A program made the position numbers and the translations under genes. From Nitrosomonas sp. (GTDB lineage: Bacteria > Pseudomonadota > Gammaproteobacteria > Burkholderiales > Nitrosomonadaceae), in NCBI GenBank assembly GCA_016703745.1, contig JADJBK010000006.1:558001-622000 (forward strand): 64,000 bases of DNA, in the 5' to 3' direction. A model generated the notes under the pieces. The model saw only the letters and a list, made by a program, of their open reading frames with translations, was not told where the DNA came from and searched no databases. Below are positions 47,489 to 55,881 of this stretch, one piece after another. The first letter of the stretch is position 1. Each line of letters opens with the position of its first letter.

Positions 47489-48406
47489 CTAGTTAGTCTT
47501 TTTCAAAAACCTGGAAGGATTAAGTGGTATGTCATTATGTCTGATTTCAAAATGCAAGTGCGGCCCGGTAGAACGCCCGGTGCTACCGATTTCCGCAATT
47601 TTCTGTCCTTTTAACACGACTTGCCCTACATTAACCAACAACCTGGATGCGTGCGCATAGCGACTAACCAGTGCATTGCCGTGATCAATGGCTACCATGT
47701 TACCATAACCGGGTTGATAGGCAGAAAAGACAACCACCCCACCAGCAGCAGCTTTGATTGGTGTGCCGGGCTTAGCGGGAAAATCGACACCCTCATGGAA
47801 GCTTTTTTTACCGGTAAAAGGATCGATCCGCATACCAAAATCCGAAGAAAACCAACCAGTCTCCAATGGCATTGCGCTTGGCAGCATTTCTTGTTCGATT
47901 CGATCACCTAATAATAGACTGTCCAGCACCGTCAATTTATCTGCCCTGTCTCTCAGAGATCGGGCAACCAGGTGTAATGTCTGGTTGAGTTCGTCTAAGG
48001 ATAGGTTCCGCTCGTGGATTTCTCTATCGACCCCACCCTGCCCCGGCAGCTGATCAAAGGAGAGTTCCTGTGGATCAATACCATATAAATCCACTAACCG
48101 CCGCCCTAATTCGTTTAAGCGAAACAGCTGTACTTGCATCTTCCCCACTTTAGCCGCCATAAAATCCAGATTTTTGTTCAAATGCTCTTGGATTTTAATA
48201 TTTCTTTTGGACTCCGAATTCTGCAGCACAGCACTTAGCATCGGATGATTAATTTTATCCACAACCTCTCCGGCAAAGCGATTCAGCGTGATAGCAAAAA
48301 AAACCACTATCACCAGCAATAGTAGCAACCCCATGAATATGTGGTAGCGTGTCAAGGTTAATGATTTTGCTTGCCCTAATCGGCTAGAAATAAGAATAAT
48401 ATTCAT
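47489..48406 (-). CDS. M23 family murein peptidase, membrane anchored
   Basis: A 305-residue protein with an N-terminal membrane helix (about 22-44), a coiled-coil-like middle (SKRNIKIQEHLNKNLDF, VGKMQVQLFRLNELGRRL) and a LytM domain. Zinc ligands are visible in HEGVDFP and HLHFEIR, and STGRSTGPHLH is characteristic, so the active site is complete. It likely cleaves peptidoglycan cross-links in the periplasm or activates an amidase. Divergent from dciA by 23 bp. Confidence 0.92.
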   Translation of the reverse strand: MNIILISSRLGQAKSLTLTRYHIFMGLLLLLVIVVFFAITLNRFAGEVVDKINHPMLSAVLQNSESKRNIKIQEHLNKNLDFMAAKVGKMQVQLFRLNELGRRLVDLYGIDPQELSFDQLPGQGGVDREIHERNLSLDELNQTLHLVARSLRDRADKLTVLDSLLLGDRIEQEMLPSAMPLETGWFSSDFGMRIDPFTGKKSFHEGVDFPAKPGTPIKAAAGGVVVFSAYQPGYGNMVAIDHGNALVSRYAHASRLLVNVGQVVLKGQKIAEIGSTGRSTGPHLHFEIRHNDIPLNPSRFLKKTN

Positions 48407-48429
48407 CGGCGCTTCCTTATTAATTAACT

Positions 48430-48885
48430 ATGTCGATCTCTAATTTAAGAAATTACTTAACTATTCTTGGTAACTCGCCTGATTATGAACCCATCTTCAA
48501 TCAGGCAAATCAGTTAATTGAAATACAAAACAGGCTTTTGGAGATTATTCCATCGTCTATTCAGAATCGCTGTATGGCGGGGAAATGCACTGACGGCATC
48601 GTTCCAATCTATGCAGATAACGGTGTGGTCGCCAGCAAGCTACGTCAATGGGCACCCGCTATCCTGCGGCATCTCAATAAAAATAATCTTACAATTAAAG
48701 AGATTAGGATAGCCGTGCAACCCAACCCTTCTCGAAACCATGTACAAGACCCACTCAAACGCGTTCACCAACTCAACCCATCAGCTATTCATCATCTGAA
48801 TGACCTGATCGCCACATTGCCCTGCGAATCGCCACTTGGACAGGCACTGATCAGGTTCCTGAACAACAACAAGCAACAAGCATAA
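48430..48885 (+). CDS. dciA: DciA-like protein (DUF721)
   Basis: A 151-residue protein whose first 100 residues fit the DUF721/DciA fold, with GIVPIYADNGVVASKLRQW and the basic IKEIRIAVQPNPS segment. DciA helps load the replicative helicase DnaB in bacteria that lack DnaC. The position beside secA and an M23 gene is the usual one for this family. The sequence is divergent, so the name rests largely on context. Confidence 0.78.
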   Translation: MSISNLRNYLTILGNSPDYEPIFNQANQLIEIQNRLLEIIPSSIQNRCMAGKCTDGIVPIYADNGVVASKLRQWAPAILRHLNKNNLTIKEIRIAVQPNPSRNHVQDPLKRVHQLNPSAIHHLNDLIATLPCESPLGQALIRFLNNNKQQA

Positions 48886-48939
48886 GAAAATAGTTTTTAT
48901 CCTTTCAATATCCTCCACACATCAGAAGCGAAATATCTG

Positions 48940-49593
48940 CTAGTTTTTTTCCATGTTAGAGAGGAAAAGATTGGCTTCATTAATGGAGTTTTCCATTGAA
49001 ACAATCAAGGTGGAAACATCAGATTGCAGATTACCCAGCTCGCTCTTCAGCGAAGTAATCGCCTGTGCATTAAGATTATGCTTGAGATACATGACCTGAT
49101 CTTTAAATACTGACAACACGGGCTGAATTCTCGCCTCCGCATTTTTCATCGCCGTAATCAATTGACGATAATGACTACGGGTTGCAGTCAGCTTATTCTG
49201 ACTTTGCTGCTTGAGAGCCGGATTATTGTATTGCGTGATCTCCGTCTCCCATTCCTCAAACAGAGCGACAGATACTCCTTCGATATCAGCAATACGTTCT
49301 TTCACCTCGCTTGCCATATTGACGCTGGCCTCATATTCGCTATTCAGTTTGTTATATAGCTTCTCAAGATTGCCGCCATCAAAACGCGTTACGGCTGTGA
49401 ACTGTGCCAACGCAGACTTAAACTGCTGCTTGGTTTCTTCCTGTGTGTCGCGCGCCTTCTCAACCCGATATACCAGCACATCCCGCTTGGGAATTCCTAT
49501 TTTTTCAAGCCCGCTGTAGTACATACTGGAACACGCTGCCAGCAAACATACCAATAAACTCAGGAATAGCCACACCATCCGTTTCATGATCAA
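48940..49593 (-). CDS. DUF2959 family lipoprotein
   Basis: A 217-residue, strongly helical protein with a lipobox LLAACSS (Cys21 from the first ATG) and long heptad-rich stretches in the mature part (KARDTQEETKQQFKSALAQF, LYNKLNSEYEASVNMASEV). This matches DUF2959, an envelope family of unknown role. A second ATG two codons in is an equally good start. It is 21 bp downstream of the nucleotidyltransferase-like gene on the same strand. Confidence 0.82.
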   Translation of the reverse strand: MIMKRMVWLFLSLLVCLLAACSSMYYSGLEKIGIPKRDVLVYRVEKARDTQEETKQQFKSALAQFTAVTRFDGGNLEKLYNKLNSEYEASVNMASEVKERIADIEGVSVALFEEWETEITQYNNPALKQQSQNKLTATRSHYRQLITAMKNAEARIQPVLSVFKDQVMYLKHNLNAQAITSLKSELGNLQSDVSTLIVSMENSINEANLFLSNMEKN

Positions 49594-49614
49594 TTTATCT
49601 CCTTATAACTTTTT

Positions 49615-50586
49615 TCAACGCAAAATACCGCGCCGCAATAACTGCCACATAACCTTGTAGCCCCACAGCACCGGATGACGACGAAGCATGGGCGTAATCT
49701 CAACTTTCACACCAGTATGCCGCTCGATTTTCCAGGCCGCATAATCCAGGCAATCCCGGAATGTCAATGTCGCTTTGCTCAAACGCAGAATTGACAATAC
49801 CCTGCCCTGCCAGCGCCGTAGCCGCCAGTCCAGCCTGGCCCTGAATTTTTGAGCTGGTGTTACGCTTATCACATATTGACTGTCCCCATTCAGCGTTAAC
49901 AACGGGCGCAAAGCAGGCCATGCCGCAGCTGTCAGGCGTCGATAGACAGGTAGATTGATCTCCATCAACAAACGGGAGCGCGACTGACGTTCGGCACGTA
50001 ATTCTGCAGCATAAGTTAGCTGCAATCCCGAGGCCCAGATCTGATCGACACTCACCTCACCAAGAGACAGCATTGGCAGCGTCGTTTCAAGAAATTTGAT
50101 GATCGCCCGCGCCTGCGCAATTCGAATACGTTGCGCCACGGTTTCATCACGACCATAAAGCAGCTCGAAAGGCTGGGCAAAACGGGCCCAAATGTAAGGA
50201 TGAAACCAGCAGCCCGCAGCCTTCTCGAAATGTGTGGTTGACATGACAGCATACTTGGCACGGAGCATACCACCGTCATCAGAAGTTGACACCTCTAAAA
50301 AGAAAACATTGGGTGCCAGCCAAACATTCAGATAACGTAATGCCTTTTTGTCATAGGCATGACAGTAATCATCCACCAGCACATAAAAATCGACAACGCC
50401 TTCATGCGGTGATGATCCATGCAAGCTGGAGCCATACAGAAGAATCGCATCCAGCGCCGAGCCAAAACGCTGCTGCAACTGATCGGTCAACGGTAATAAT
50501 TCCTCAGGTATATCTGGCATGGACTGCGGCGTGATCGCAGCTATGAGCGATGCGGGTGGTGCGGAAAAGCTCGATTTACTTTGCAT
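49615..50586 (-). CDS. nucleotidyltransferase-like protein
   Basis: A 323-residue protein. Its N-terminal part (about 30-80) has the look of a nucleotidyltransferase fold, AILLYGSSLHGSSPHEG followed by a VVDFYVLVDDY strand with acidic residues, matching the GS-x(n)-DxD layout. The C-terminal half is basic and helical, with no recognised domain. Product and substrate are unknown. It lies 11 bp downstream of a diacylglycerol-kinase-like gene, so a shared lipid-related task is possible. Confidence 0.7.
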   Translation of the reverse strand: MQSKSSFSAPPASLIAAITPQSMPDIPEELLPLTDQLQQRFGSALDAILLYGSSLHGSSPHEGVVDFYVLVDDYCHAYDKKALRYLNVWLAPNVFFLEVSTSDDGGMLRAKYAVMSTTHFEKAAGCWFHPYIWARFAQPFELLYGRDETVAQRIRIAQARAIIKFLETTLPMLSLGEVSVDQIWASGLQLTYAAELRAERQSRSRLLMEINLPVYRRLTAAAWPALRPLLTLNGDSQYVISVTPAQKFRARLDWRLRRWQGRVLSILRLSKATLTFRDCLDYAAWKIERHTGVKVEITPMLRRHPVLWGYKVMWQLLRRGILR

Positions 50587-50597
50587 GCTATGACGTA

Positions 50598-51551
50598 CTA
50601 AAGTACACGAAAACGCAGCGGACCATCCTCATAGATCCGTAACGGCCCGTTCTGGCTCGAAGCCCGATAAACCTCGCCATCAACAATATAGTCATCATCA
50701 AGCAAAAGTTCGAGCTGAGAAGTGTTATAGCTAATATACCCATCTGTCTGTTGCAAATAGTGGCCACGTCCGATAATCAGCGGCCATATCCGGATCCAGA
50801 ATTTTTTGCTGCACTGCGCAACAAAGGTGGCGTGCAGCGCAGCCGGTTCCCGCCCCCAATACGGACGTATCCCCAGCAACAGCCGCTCCAGCGCACTCAC
50901 CAAAGCAAACAGATAAAAATTTTTACGGATATTTCCCGCCTCATCTTTTTCCATAATACACACCGGCGCCCACTGCGTCTGCGGACGTCCCAAAAATGTA
51001 CCGAGAATCGAGCGCAAAACAATAATGATGGTGAAGAGATTGCCAGTCATTCCAAACTGTTTGACCCGGCTCTGTGAAAACTTAACACCACGCGCGATCA
51101 TACCCAGACCAAACAGCATTCCATAGACATTTTTTATACCGGTCTGCTCGATACGCAAAACCGAACGTTTAACAATCTGTCGCGCTTCAGACTGTTGCAG
51201 GGCCTGTCTGATCTTCAACAATATCGACTCCGGTTTGCCACACATTCCCAAATCCAATGAAATCATGTTAGTTGTTCCCGCCGGCACAATGGTTAACACA
51301 GGCCATTGCGTCGGCGGTAGCTGAGTAAATAGACAATTGATAACGCCCTGCAGGGTTCCATCACCACCCACCACGATCAACCACTCTATATTTTTTGCCA
51401 GTAATGCACGTACTGCCTGTTCGAATTCCTCCAGACTGGTGGCCTGTAGTTGTTCCACTTCAGACAGACTGGCCAGCGCTTGGCGAATCTGCGTATTGCG
51501 CTTACGAAACTGGCCACCCAGCGGATTAAAGATCAAACCGGTTTTTATCAT
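50598..51551 (-). CDS. diacylglycerol kinase-like lipid kinase
   Basis: A 317-residue protein of the DAGK catalytic-domain superfamily. The hallmark VVGGDGTLQGVINCL (nucleotide loop) and IVPAGTTNMISLDLG are clear, followed by the beta-sandwich C-terminal half with DDDYIVDGEVYR. Family members phosphorylate diacylglycerol, sphingosine or related lipids; the substrate here cannot be chosen. First gene of a run with the nucleotidyltransferase-like and DUF2959 genes. Confidence 0.88.
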   Translation of the reverse strand: MIKTGLIFNPLGGQFRKRNTQIRQALASLSEVEQLQATSLEEFEQAVRALLAKNIEWLIVVGGDGTLQGVINCLFTQLPPTQWPVLTIVPAGTTNMISLDLGMCGKPESILLKIRQALQQSEARQIVKRSVLRIEQTGIKNVYGMLFGLGMIARGVKFSQSRVKQFGMTGNLFTIIIVLRSILGTFLGRPQTQWAPVCIMEKDEAGNIRKNFYLFALVSALERLLLGIRPYWGREPAALHATFVAQCSKKFWIRIWPLIIGRGHYLQQTDGYISYNTSQLELLLDDDYIVDGEVYRASSQNGPLRIYEDGPLRFRVL

Positions 51552-51696
51552 ATTTCCTGGAATACCATCAGAGAGCGCCTACCCAAACACTTTATTTATA
51601 CAAATGATTATCTGTTTTCAGGTATCACGGATAACGCGCTATGCAGCAACGAGTATGCGCAGGCATCTCACAAATAAATTTTTAGAACGAGTTAAT

Positions 51697-52476
51697 TCAA
51701 GCCACTGTCCGCTTCTCAATTGCGGTCACAACACACCTGATCTGCTGCTCCACATTAATAGTCGTGTAGCCAGTGAGCTCAAGCCCCCTATCCTCATAGA
51801 CATCAATATCCGGATATCTGCGTTTCCAGTCAGCAACCACCTGATCACGCTGCTTCAGCAATGCTTCTATCTGTGGCCGAAATAAAATCAACATGGCGGA
51901 AATCCATAAGTTAACCGGCCACGAAGGATAGGCATGATCGATCTTAAAATAATCCAGCATGGCAATGACATCCTCGGCCTTGTACCAGGACTCTGCTGTT
52001 ACCCATCGATTAGTTGCGAACAAACCCAGTGGAAAACCATAAGCATCCATTGAGATACCAATAAGATGACTGAGCGAATCACTTCCTTCCGGCCAGGATT
52101 CCGTCCCGTCGCAGGGAACCGAAGATAATCCATCCGGCATGCCCGGCTGACGCATAAATGTGTGGAAATGCCCGTTTTCTGTGGCCTCGACACGATGTGC
52201 ATGATAGTAATACTGACTAAAGGTTTCCCCGTCAAACACATCATCTTTGGGATAGTGCTCCAGTTCATAGAATTCACCCTGGCCTTTCAGCACTTCCGCC
52301 ACAATATTAAGCCCACCTTTTTGCAATACCCGGTAGCATTCGACAATCTGAGCGCCAGCACCAGCCATTCGTTCGAGCTGCACTCTGGACAAGCACGTAA
52401 AAACATCACTACTCATTTTCATTATCCTGCCATTCATGAAAAAGTGATGGTCGTGTGTCTGCACTATACCGGACAC
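51697..52476 (-). CDS. conserved protein of unknown function (DUF6969-like)
   Basis: A 259-residue soluble protein without signal peptide or membrane helix. Histidine- and aromatic-rich segments stand out: QYYYHAHRVEATENGHFHTF and a later HAYPSWPVNLW. These could bind metal, but no known metal motif is complete. It appears to match the DUF6969 type. Several in-frame ATGs occur in the first 21 codons (residues 14, 19, 21), so the true start may be up to 60 bp later. It follows bamD by 39 bp on the same strand. Confidence 0.65.
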   Translation of the reverse strand: MSGIVQTHDHHFFMNGRIMKMSSDVFTCLSRVQLERMAGAGAQIVECYRVLQKGGLNIVAEVLKGQGEFYELEHYPKDDVFDGETFSQYYYHAHRVEATENGHFHTFMRQPGMPDGLSSVPCDGTESWPEGSDSLSHLIGISMDAYGFPLGLFATNRWVTAESWYKAEDVIAMLDYFKIDHAYPSWPVNLWISAMLILFRPQIEALLKQRDQVVADWKRRYPDIDVYEDRGLELTGYTTINVEQQIRCVVTAIEKRTVA

Positions 52477-52515
52477 ACCAACCCAGGTAATTCACCACCT
52501 GGGCCAATAGACCAA

Positions 52516-53319
52516 CTACCATATTCTCCACCATGGCTTTTCACCAAGAGACTCTGAATCTGAGAGATAGTCACTATCTGGAAAATTTTTACGCATCACT
52601 TTTTCCGCATCATCACGCAAATCAATCAAACCCAGTTCGTTATAAGCACGCGCCATAATGTACAGCGCCTCCTCTATAGCCGGTGTCTGTGGATATTCTT
52701 GAAGTATGAATTGAGCTCGTCTGGCCGCCGCGACATACGCCTTACGTTTCATGTAATAACGCGCAACATAAACTTCCCCCGTTGCCAGAGTATTTACCAG
52801 AAATGCCATACGCTTGAGCGCGTCAGGTGTGTACTTACTATCAGGAAAGCGGGTAACCAATTGCTTGAAATTTTCAAATGACTCCCGAGATGCCTTCGCA
52901 TCTCTTTCGCTCATATCCTGACTGATCAGCTTGGTAGTAATGTAACCAAGAATTCCCCGGTTATCGTTAAAGTTCGCCAATCCCTTTATGTAGTAGGCAT
53001 AATCAACGTTACGATGGTGCGGATAAAGCTGAATAAACCGATCCGCCGCAGCAATGGCAGATGCGTTTTCCTGATCCTTATAATAGGCATACGCTATTTC
53101 AAGCTGTGCATGCTGGGCAAATCGACCATAGGGATAATTTGCTTCCAAGGCTTCGAATAATTTGACAGCGGCTGCATAGTTACCGCTATTCAGTTCGTTT
53201 TTAGCCTCGGCATAAAGGCTATTTGGAGATTGCTTATCATCGACAACTTTCTTTTCCGGAAATAGACCACATGCCGAGAGCAACCCAATCAATCCAACCA
53301 GTACAAAATATCGCAGCAT
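52516..53319 (-). CDS. bamD: outer-membrane assembly lipoprotein BamD
   Basis: A 267-residue lipoprotein of the BAM complex. Lipobox LLSAC gives lipidated Cys17. Five TPR-like repeats follow (NSLYAEAKNELNSGNYAAAV, YPYGRFAQHAQLEIAYAYYK, YPHHRNVDYAYYIKGL, FPDSKYTPDALKRM, YPQTPAIEEALYIMARAY), with the family's paired YP/FP turns. Length is normal. It stands upstream of ssrA, divergent from it. Confidence 0.96.
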   Translation of the reverse strand: MLRYFVLVGLIGLLSACGLFPEKKVVDDKQSPNSLYAEAKNELNSGNYAAAVKLFEALEANYPYGRFAQHAQLEIAYAYYKDQENASAIAAADRFIQLYPHHRNVDYAYYIKGLANFNDNRGILGYITTKLISQDMSERDAKASRESFENFKQLVTRFPDSKYTPDALKRMAFLVNTLATGEVYVARYYMKRKAYVAAARRAQFILQEYPQTPAIEEALYIMARAYNELGLIDLRDDAEKVMRKNFPDSDYLSDSESLGEKPWWRIW

Positions 53320-53626
53320 AATGAGTCATATCAGGCGTAAATAATCTTGTCGGGATTATAACGTAAAGCAAACGTTGTCCCTACCGATTGAGCAGAAGGC
53401 CAGTCGGGTCAGTAGCGAGTAGATCGCAACCCGCTATGCGAAAAACCTGTCATCTTTCATTACTGCCGTATCAATCCGTTGAGTTGCCCTTTGGCTGGTT
53501 ATCTCTTCATGACAGCGCTATCCAACAAACCCCTGGAAGTAAATTTTTACCTATTTCTGAATCTGTTAGAATTAGACGTTGAACTAATTCACTCAAAAAT
53601 TTTCTTAACATTTCAAAATTTACCCA
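53320..53626. other. intergenic region between bamD and ssrA
   Basis: About 300 bp with no supported gene; it should contain the divergent promoters of bamD and ssrA. TTGAAC near 53579 could be a -35 for ssrA, but no good -10 stands at the right distance. Confidence 0.45.
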
Positions 53627-53986
53627 GGGGGCGATCCGGCTTCGACGCGGGTTGCGAAGCAGTGCAGGGCATACCGAGGATCAGTAACCTCGTAAAACCA
53701 CTGAAAAAAAATAGTCGCAAACGACGAAAACTACGCTTTAGCCGCTTAATCCGGCTAAACTCCACACCGGTGGGCCTCAACGCCGGGTCTGGCAACAGGC
53801 GGTGGAGTCATTAACGAGGATCGTATTGTGCAGGGTTACTTTGCAGAATATTAAATGATAGGTAACTCGCTTATCACCAGCCTGCCGGTTGGCGTGTGGT
53901 AAGTCAGACTAAATAACCAGGCTAAGTATGTAGAACTGTCTGTAGAGGACTTGCGGACGCGGGTTCAATTCCCGCCGCCTCCACCA
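53627..53986 (+). ncRNA. ssrA: transfer-messenger RNA (tmRNA)
   Basis: A 360-base tmRNA that rescues stalled ribosomes. The tRNA-like ends pair: GGGGGCG at 53627-53633 with CGCCTCC at 53976-53982, then A and encoded CCA; the T arm reads GCGGGTTCAATTCCCGC. The resume codon GCA at 53717 opens the tag frame ANDENYALAA followed by TAA (53747-53749), so tagged proteins gain the protease signal ALAA. The 5' half contains the conserved CCGGCTTCGACG. A GC-rich mobile relic starts right after its terminator, so this locus may have been an integration site. Confidence 0.98.
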
Positions 53987-53990
53987 ATCC

Positions 53991-54022
53991 AAAGGGCCTG
54001 GATAATCTCCAGGCCCTTTTTC
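53991..54022 (+). terminator. rho-independent terminator of ssrA
   Basis: AGGGCCTGGA (53993-54002), loop TAATC, TCCAGGCCCT (54008-54017), then TTTTC. A 10-bp perfect stem just past the tmRNA 3' end. Confidence 0.9.
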
Positions 54023-54234
54023 TTTGCGCGCATCCCCGCGTGGCGCGGGGTTCCGAGGGTTTGCCCTGCGGGTGCCATGCCCTTCGGATGTGCCGAATCG
54101 GCCCGTTTCCCGGCCAGCCCAGTCTCTTTTCTCCGTTTGCCCTGCGGGTAGTCGCGAGGCCGAGCCCTGCGTTTACAGGGACTTGGCGCGGCCTTTCTGC
54201 GGTCAACCATGGCCACCGATTGGCCGCCAAACCG

Positions 54235-54681
54235 CTACGCATCAAAAGATTCGACCACCCGCCGCTGCTCGATCCAGTCCAGCGGCAGCGGATTGCGCTG
54301 GAACCAGATCAGGCTCATGCAGCGCGGCTGCGTGCCCGCCAGGATGGCCTGGATGATGGCAGGCTCCAGCAGGGTCAGGCGCAGCAGTTCGTTCACCGTC
54401 GAGTGATGCAGACCTTCGCGCTGGGCGATGTCGGTCCCGCTGGCCACCACGCCGTCGTCGAGCAGTTGTTGCCAATAGAAGGCTCGCGCCAACGCTACCA
54501 GCATGGGACTGTCGAACTGGTTCCGCGTGGTGCTGCCTGCGCTCTCCCCGTCCGGCCGAATCACGACCTTGCGCACGCCGCGCTTGCGGATCTGCAGTGG
54601 GATGAAGGTCGAGAGCTTCACGGCGCCGCCGTCCATGCGCTGTTGCACCGTGGCCTCGCCGAGTTTGCGTATTCGGCTCAT
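54235..54681 (-). CDS. small HTH-like partner of a serine recombinase
   Basis: A 148-residue protein starting at the ATG at 54681, which overlaps the recombinase stop (ATGA), so the two were translated together. A longer overlapping frame exists to 55740 but that part is a shadow of the recombinase. The segment TDIAQREGLHHSTVNELLRL (about 88-107) resembles a helix-turn-helix, and the end reads LPLDWIEQRRVVE. Small proteins of this kind follow recombinases in Burkholderiales and Xanthomonas mobile modules. It could regulate or guide recombination; function not shown. Probably no longer useful, since the recombinase is broken. Confidence 0.68.
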   Translation of the reverse strand: MSRIRKLGEATVQQRMDGGAVKLSTFIPLQIRKRGVRKVVIRPDGESAGSTTRNQFDSPMLVALARAFYWQQLLDDGVVASGTDIAQREGLHHSTVNELLRLTLLEPAIIQAILAGTQPRCMSLIWFQRNPLPLDWIEQRRVVESFDA

Positions 54682-55731
54682 ACCGTCGTCTCCACTTCCG
54701 CCAGTTCCGCGCCGATGCTGCCGGGGCGCAGTTCGTCGATGAGTTCCACCCAGCCGGCGTCGCGCCAAAGGATCTCCAGCCCGTCGTCGCCGATCAGTAC
54801 GCGCTCGATCAGCAGCTGTGCCAGGCGCCGTTGCTCGGCCGGAAACAGCGAGGGCCAGACGGCGGCGAGCTGGCGCATCGGCATCACCACCCGCGCCTGG
54901 TCGAGATCGAGGCCGCTTTCGCGCACCCGGTCCCACACCGCTTGCACGCTCTCCGGCGCCCGCAACACTTGGCAGATCTGCTCCACCACCAAGGCCTCGA
55001 TCGGCTCGGCAGGCAGGCTGCCGAAGTCGGAGGCGCCCGCCCCGAAGTGCCGATCCTTGGCCGGCGTGTAGTACCGGTAGCACTGGCCCTTCTTGGTCGT
55101 GCGGGTCGGGATCAACCGCTCGCCGCTGGTGGTGAACAGCAGTCCGCGCAGCAACGGCAAGCCGCGCCCGTCCGTAGCCACCGCCGCGCGCCGTTCCTCG
55201 GCGGTCTGGGCCAGCACGTCGTGGGTGGCCTGCCACTGGGCGCTGGTCAGGATCGGCGGGTGCTGGCCCAGGTAGTAGCGACCCTTGTGGACGATCTCGC
55301 CGAGGTACATGCGGTTGTGCAGCAGCTTGTAAATCGACTGCTTGCAGAAGGTGCGGCCCGTCTTGGTGCGGATGCCTTCGGCCGCGTAGTTGCGCACCAT
55401 GTGGGTGGTCGAGCGATCGCGGGCGAAGTCGGCGAAGATGCGCCGCACCACCGCCGCCTCCGCCTCGTTGACGACGAGCAGGCGGTTCTTCACGTCGTAA
55501 CCGAGCGGCAGCGGCCCGCCCATCCACATGCCCTTGGCCTTGCTGGCAGCGATCTTGTCGCGAATGCGCTCGCCGGTGACCTCGCGCTCGAACTGGGCGA
55601 AGGACAGCAGCACGTTCAGCATCAGCCGCCCCATCGAGGTGGCCGAGTTGATCTGCTGGGTGACGGCGCTGAAGCTCACGCCGCAGCGGTCGAACACTTC
55701 CACCATGCGCGCGAAGTCGGCGAGCGAGCGG
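54678..55731 (-). pseudogene. large serine recombinase, N-terminal catalytic part lost
   Basis: Codons are in frame from about 55731 (RSLADFARMVEVFDR) to the stop at 54678; the first ATG in this remnant is at 55706 (342 codons). Visible parts are the end of the resolvase domain (INSATSMGRLMLNVLLSFAQ, FEREVTGERIRDKIAASKAKG), the recombinase domain (GYDVKNRLLVVNEAEAAVV) and a C-terminal region. The catalytic serine and about 70-90 residues before RSLADF are missing, cut off by the IS21-type end, and are not found beyond it. It therefore cannot recombine DNA. Confidence 0.88.
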
Positions 55732-55881
55732 TGTTGACACCGGTCGAAAATTGACCAGAAAAGGGCACTGATACCGGTTGAAAATTGACCAGGTAATTCA
55801 CGTATTCTGCTTAAGTTTTAGGCAGGAGAAACTAGAGGTGATTACCATGGTTATGTATGCAAAGATCCGTCGGATGTTTTA
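55732..55881 (+). mobile_element. left end of an IS21-family element, truncated
   Basis: Begins TGTTGACACCGG, with two copies of a GGT(C/T)GAAAATTGACCAG-type end repeat at 55742-55757 and 55782-55798, as in multiple-repeat IS21 ends. A Shine-Dalgarno-like GGAG and an ATG at 55847 open MVMYAKIRRMF, the start of an IstA-type transposase, which stops at once where the IS5-group element is inserted. Nothing of istA or istB remains on the far side. Confidence 0.75.

Larger units (their letters stand above)
54023..55731. mobile_element. GC-rich relic of a serine-recombinase mobile module
   Basis: The stretch is strikingly richer in G and C than everything around it and holds a 5'-truncated large serine recombinase and its small downstream partner. 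The left 210 bp (54023-54234) has no gene but shows a 15-base direct repeat, GTTTGCCCTGCGGGT, at 54059-54073 and 54135-54149. The right side ends where an IS21-type end cuts the recombinase gene. Transfer from a high-GC donor is inferred from composition and content. Confidence 0.75.

Noticed and set aside
54235..55740. A 501-codon minus-strand open frame spanning the GC-rich block
   Set aside because: Most of it is an out-of-frame shadow of the serine recombinase, arginine-rich as expected in GC-rich DNA; only the last 148 codons form a real gene.
54831..55754. Long plus-strand frames over the recombinase
   Set aside because: Antisense shadows in high-GC sequence with histidine- and alanine-rich composition and no domain.
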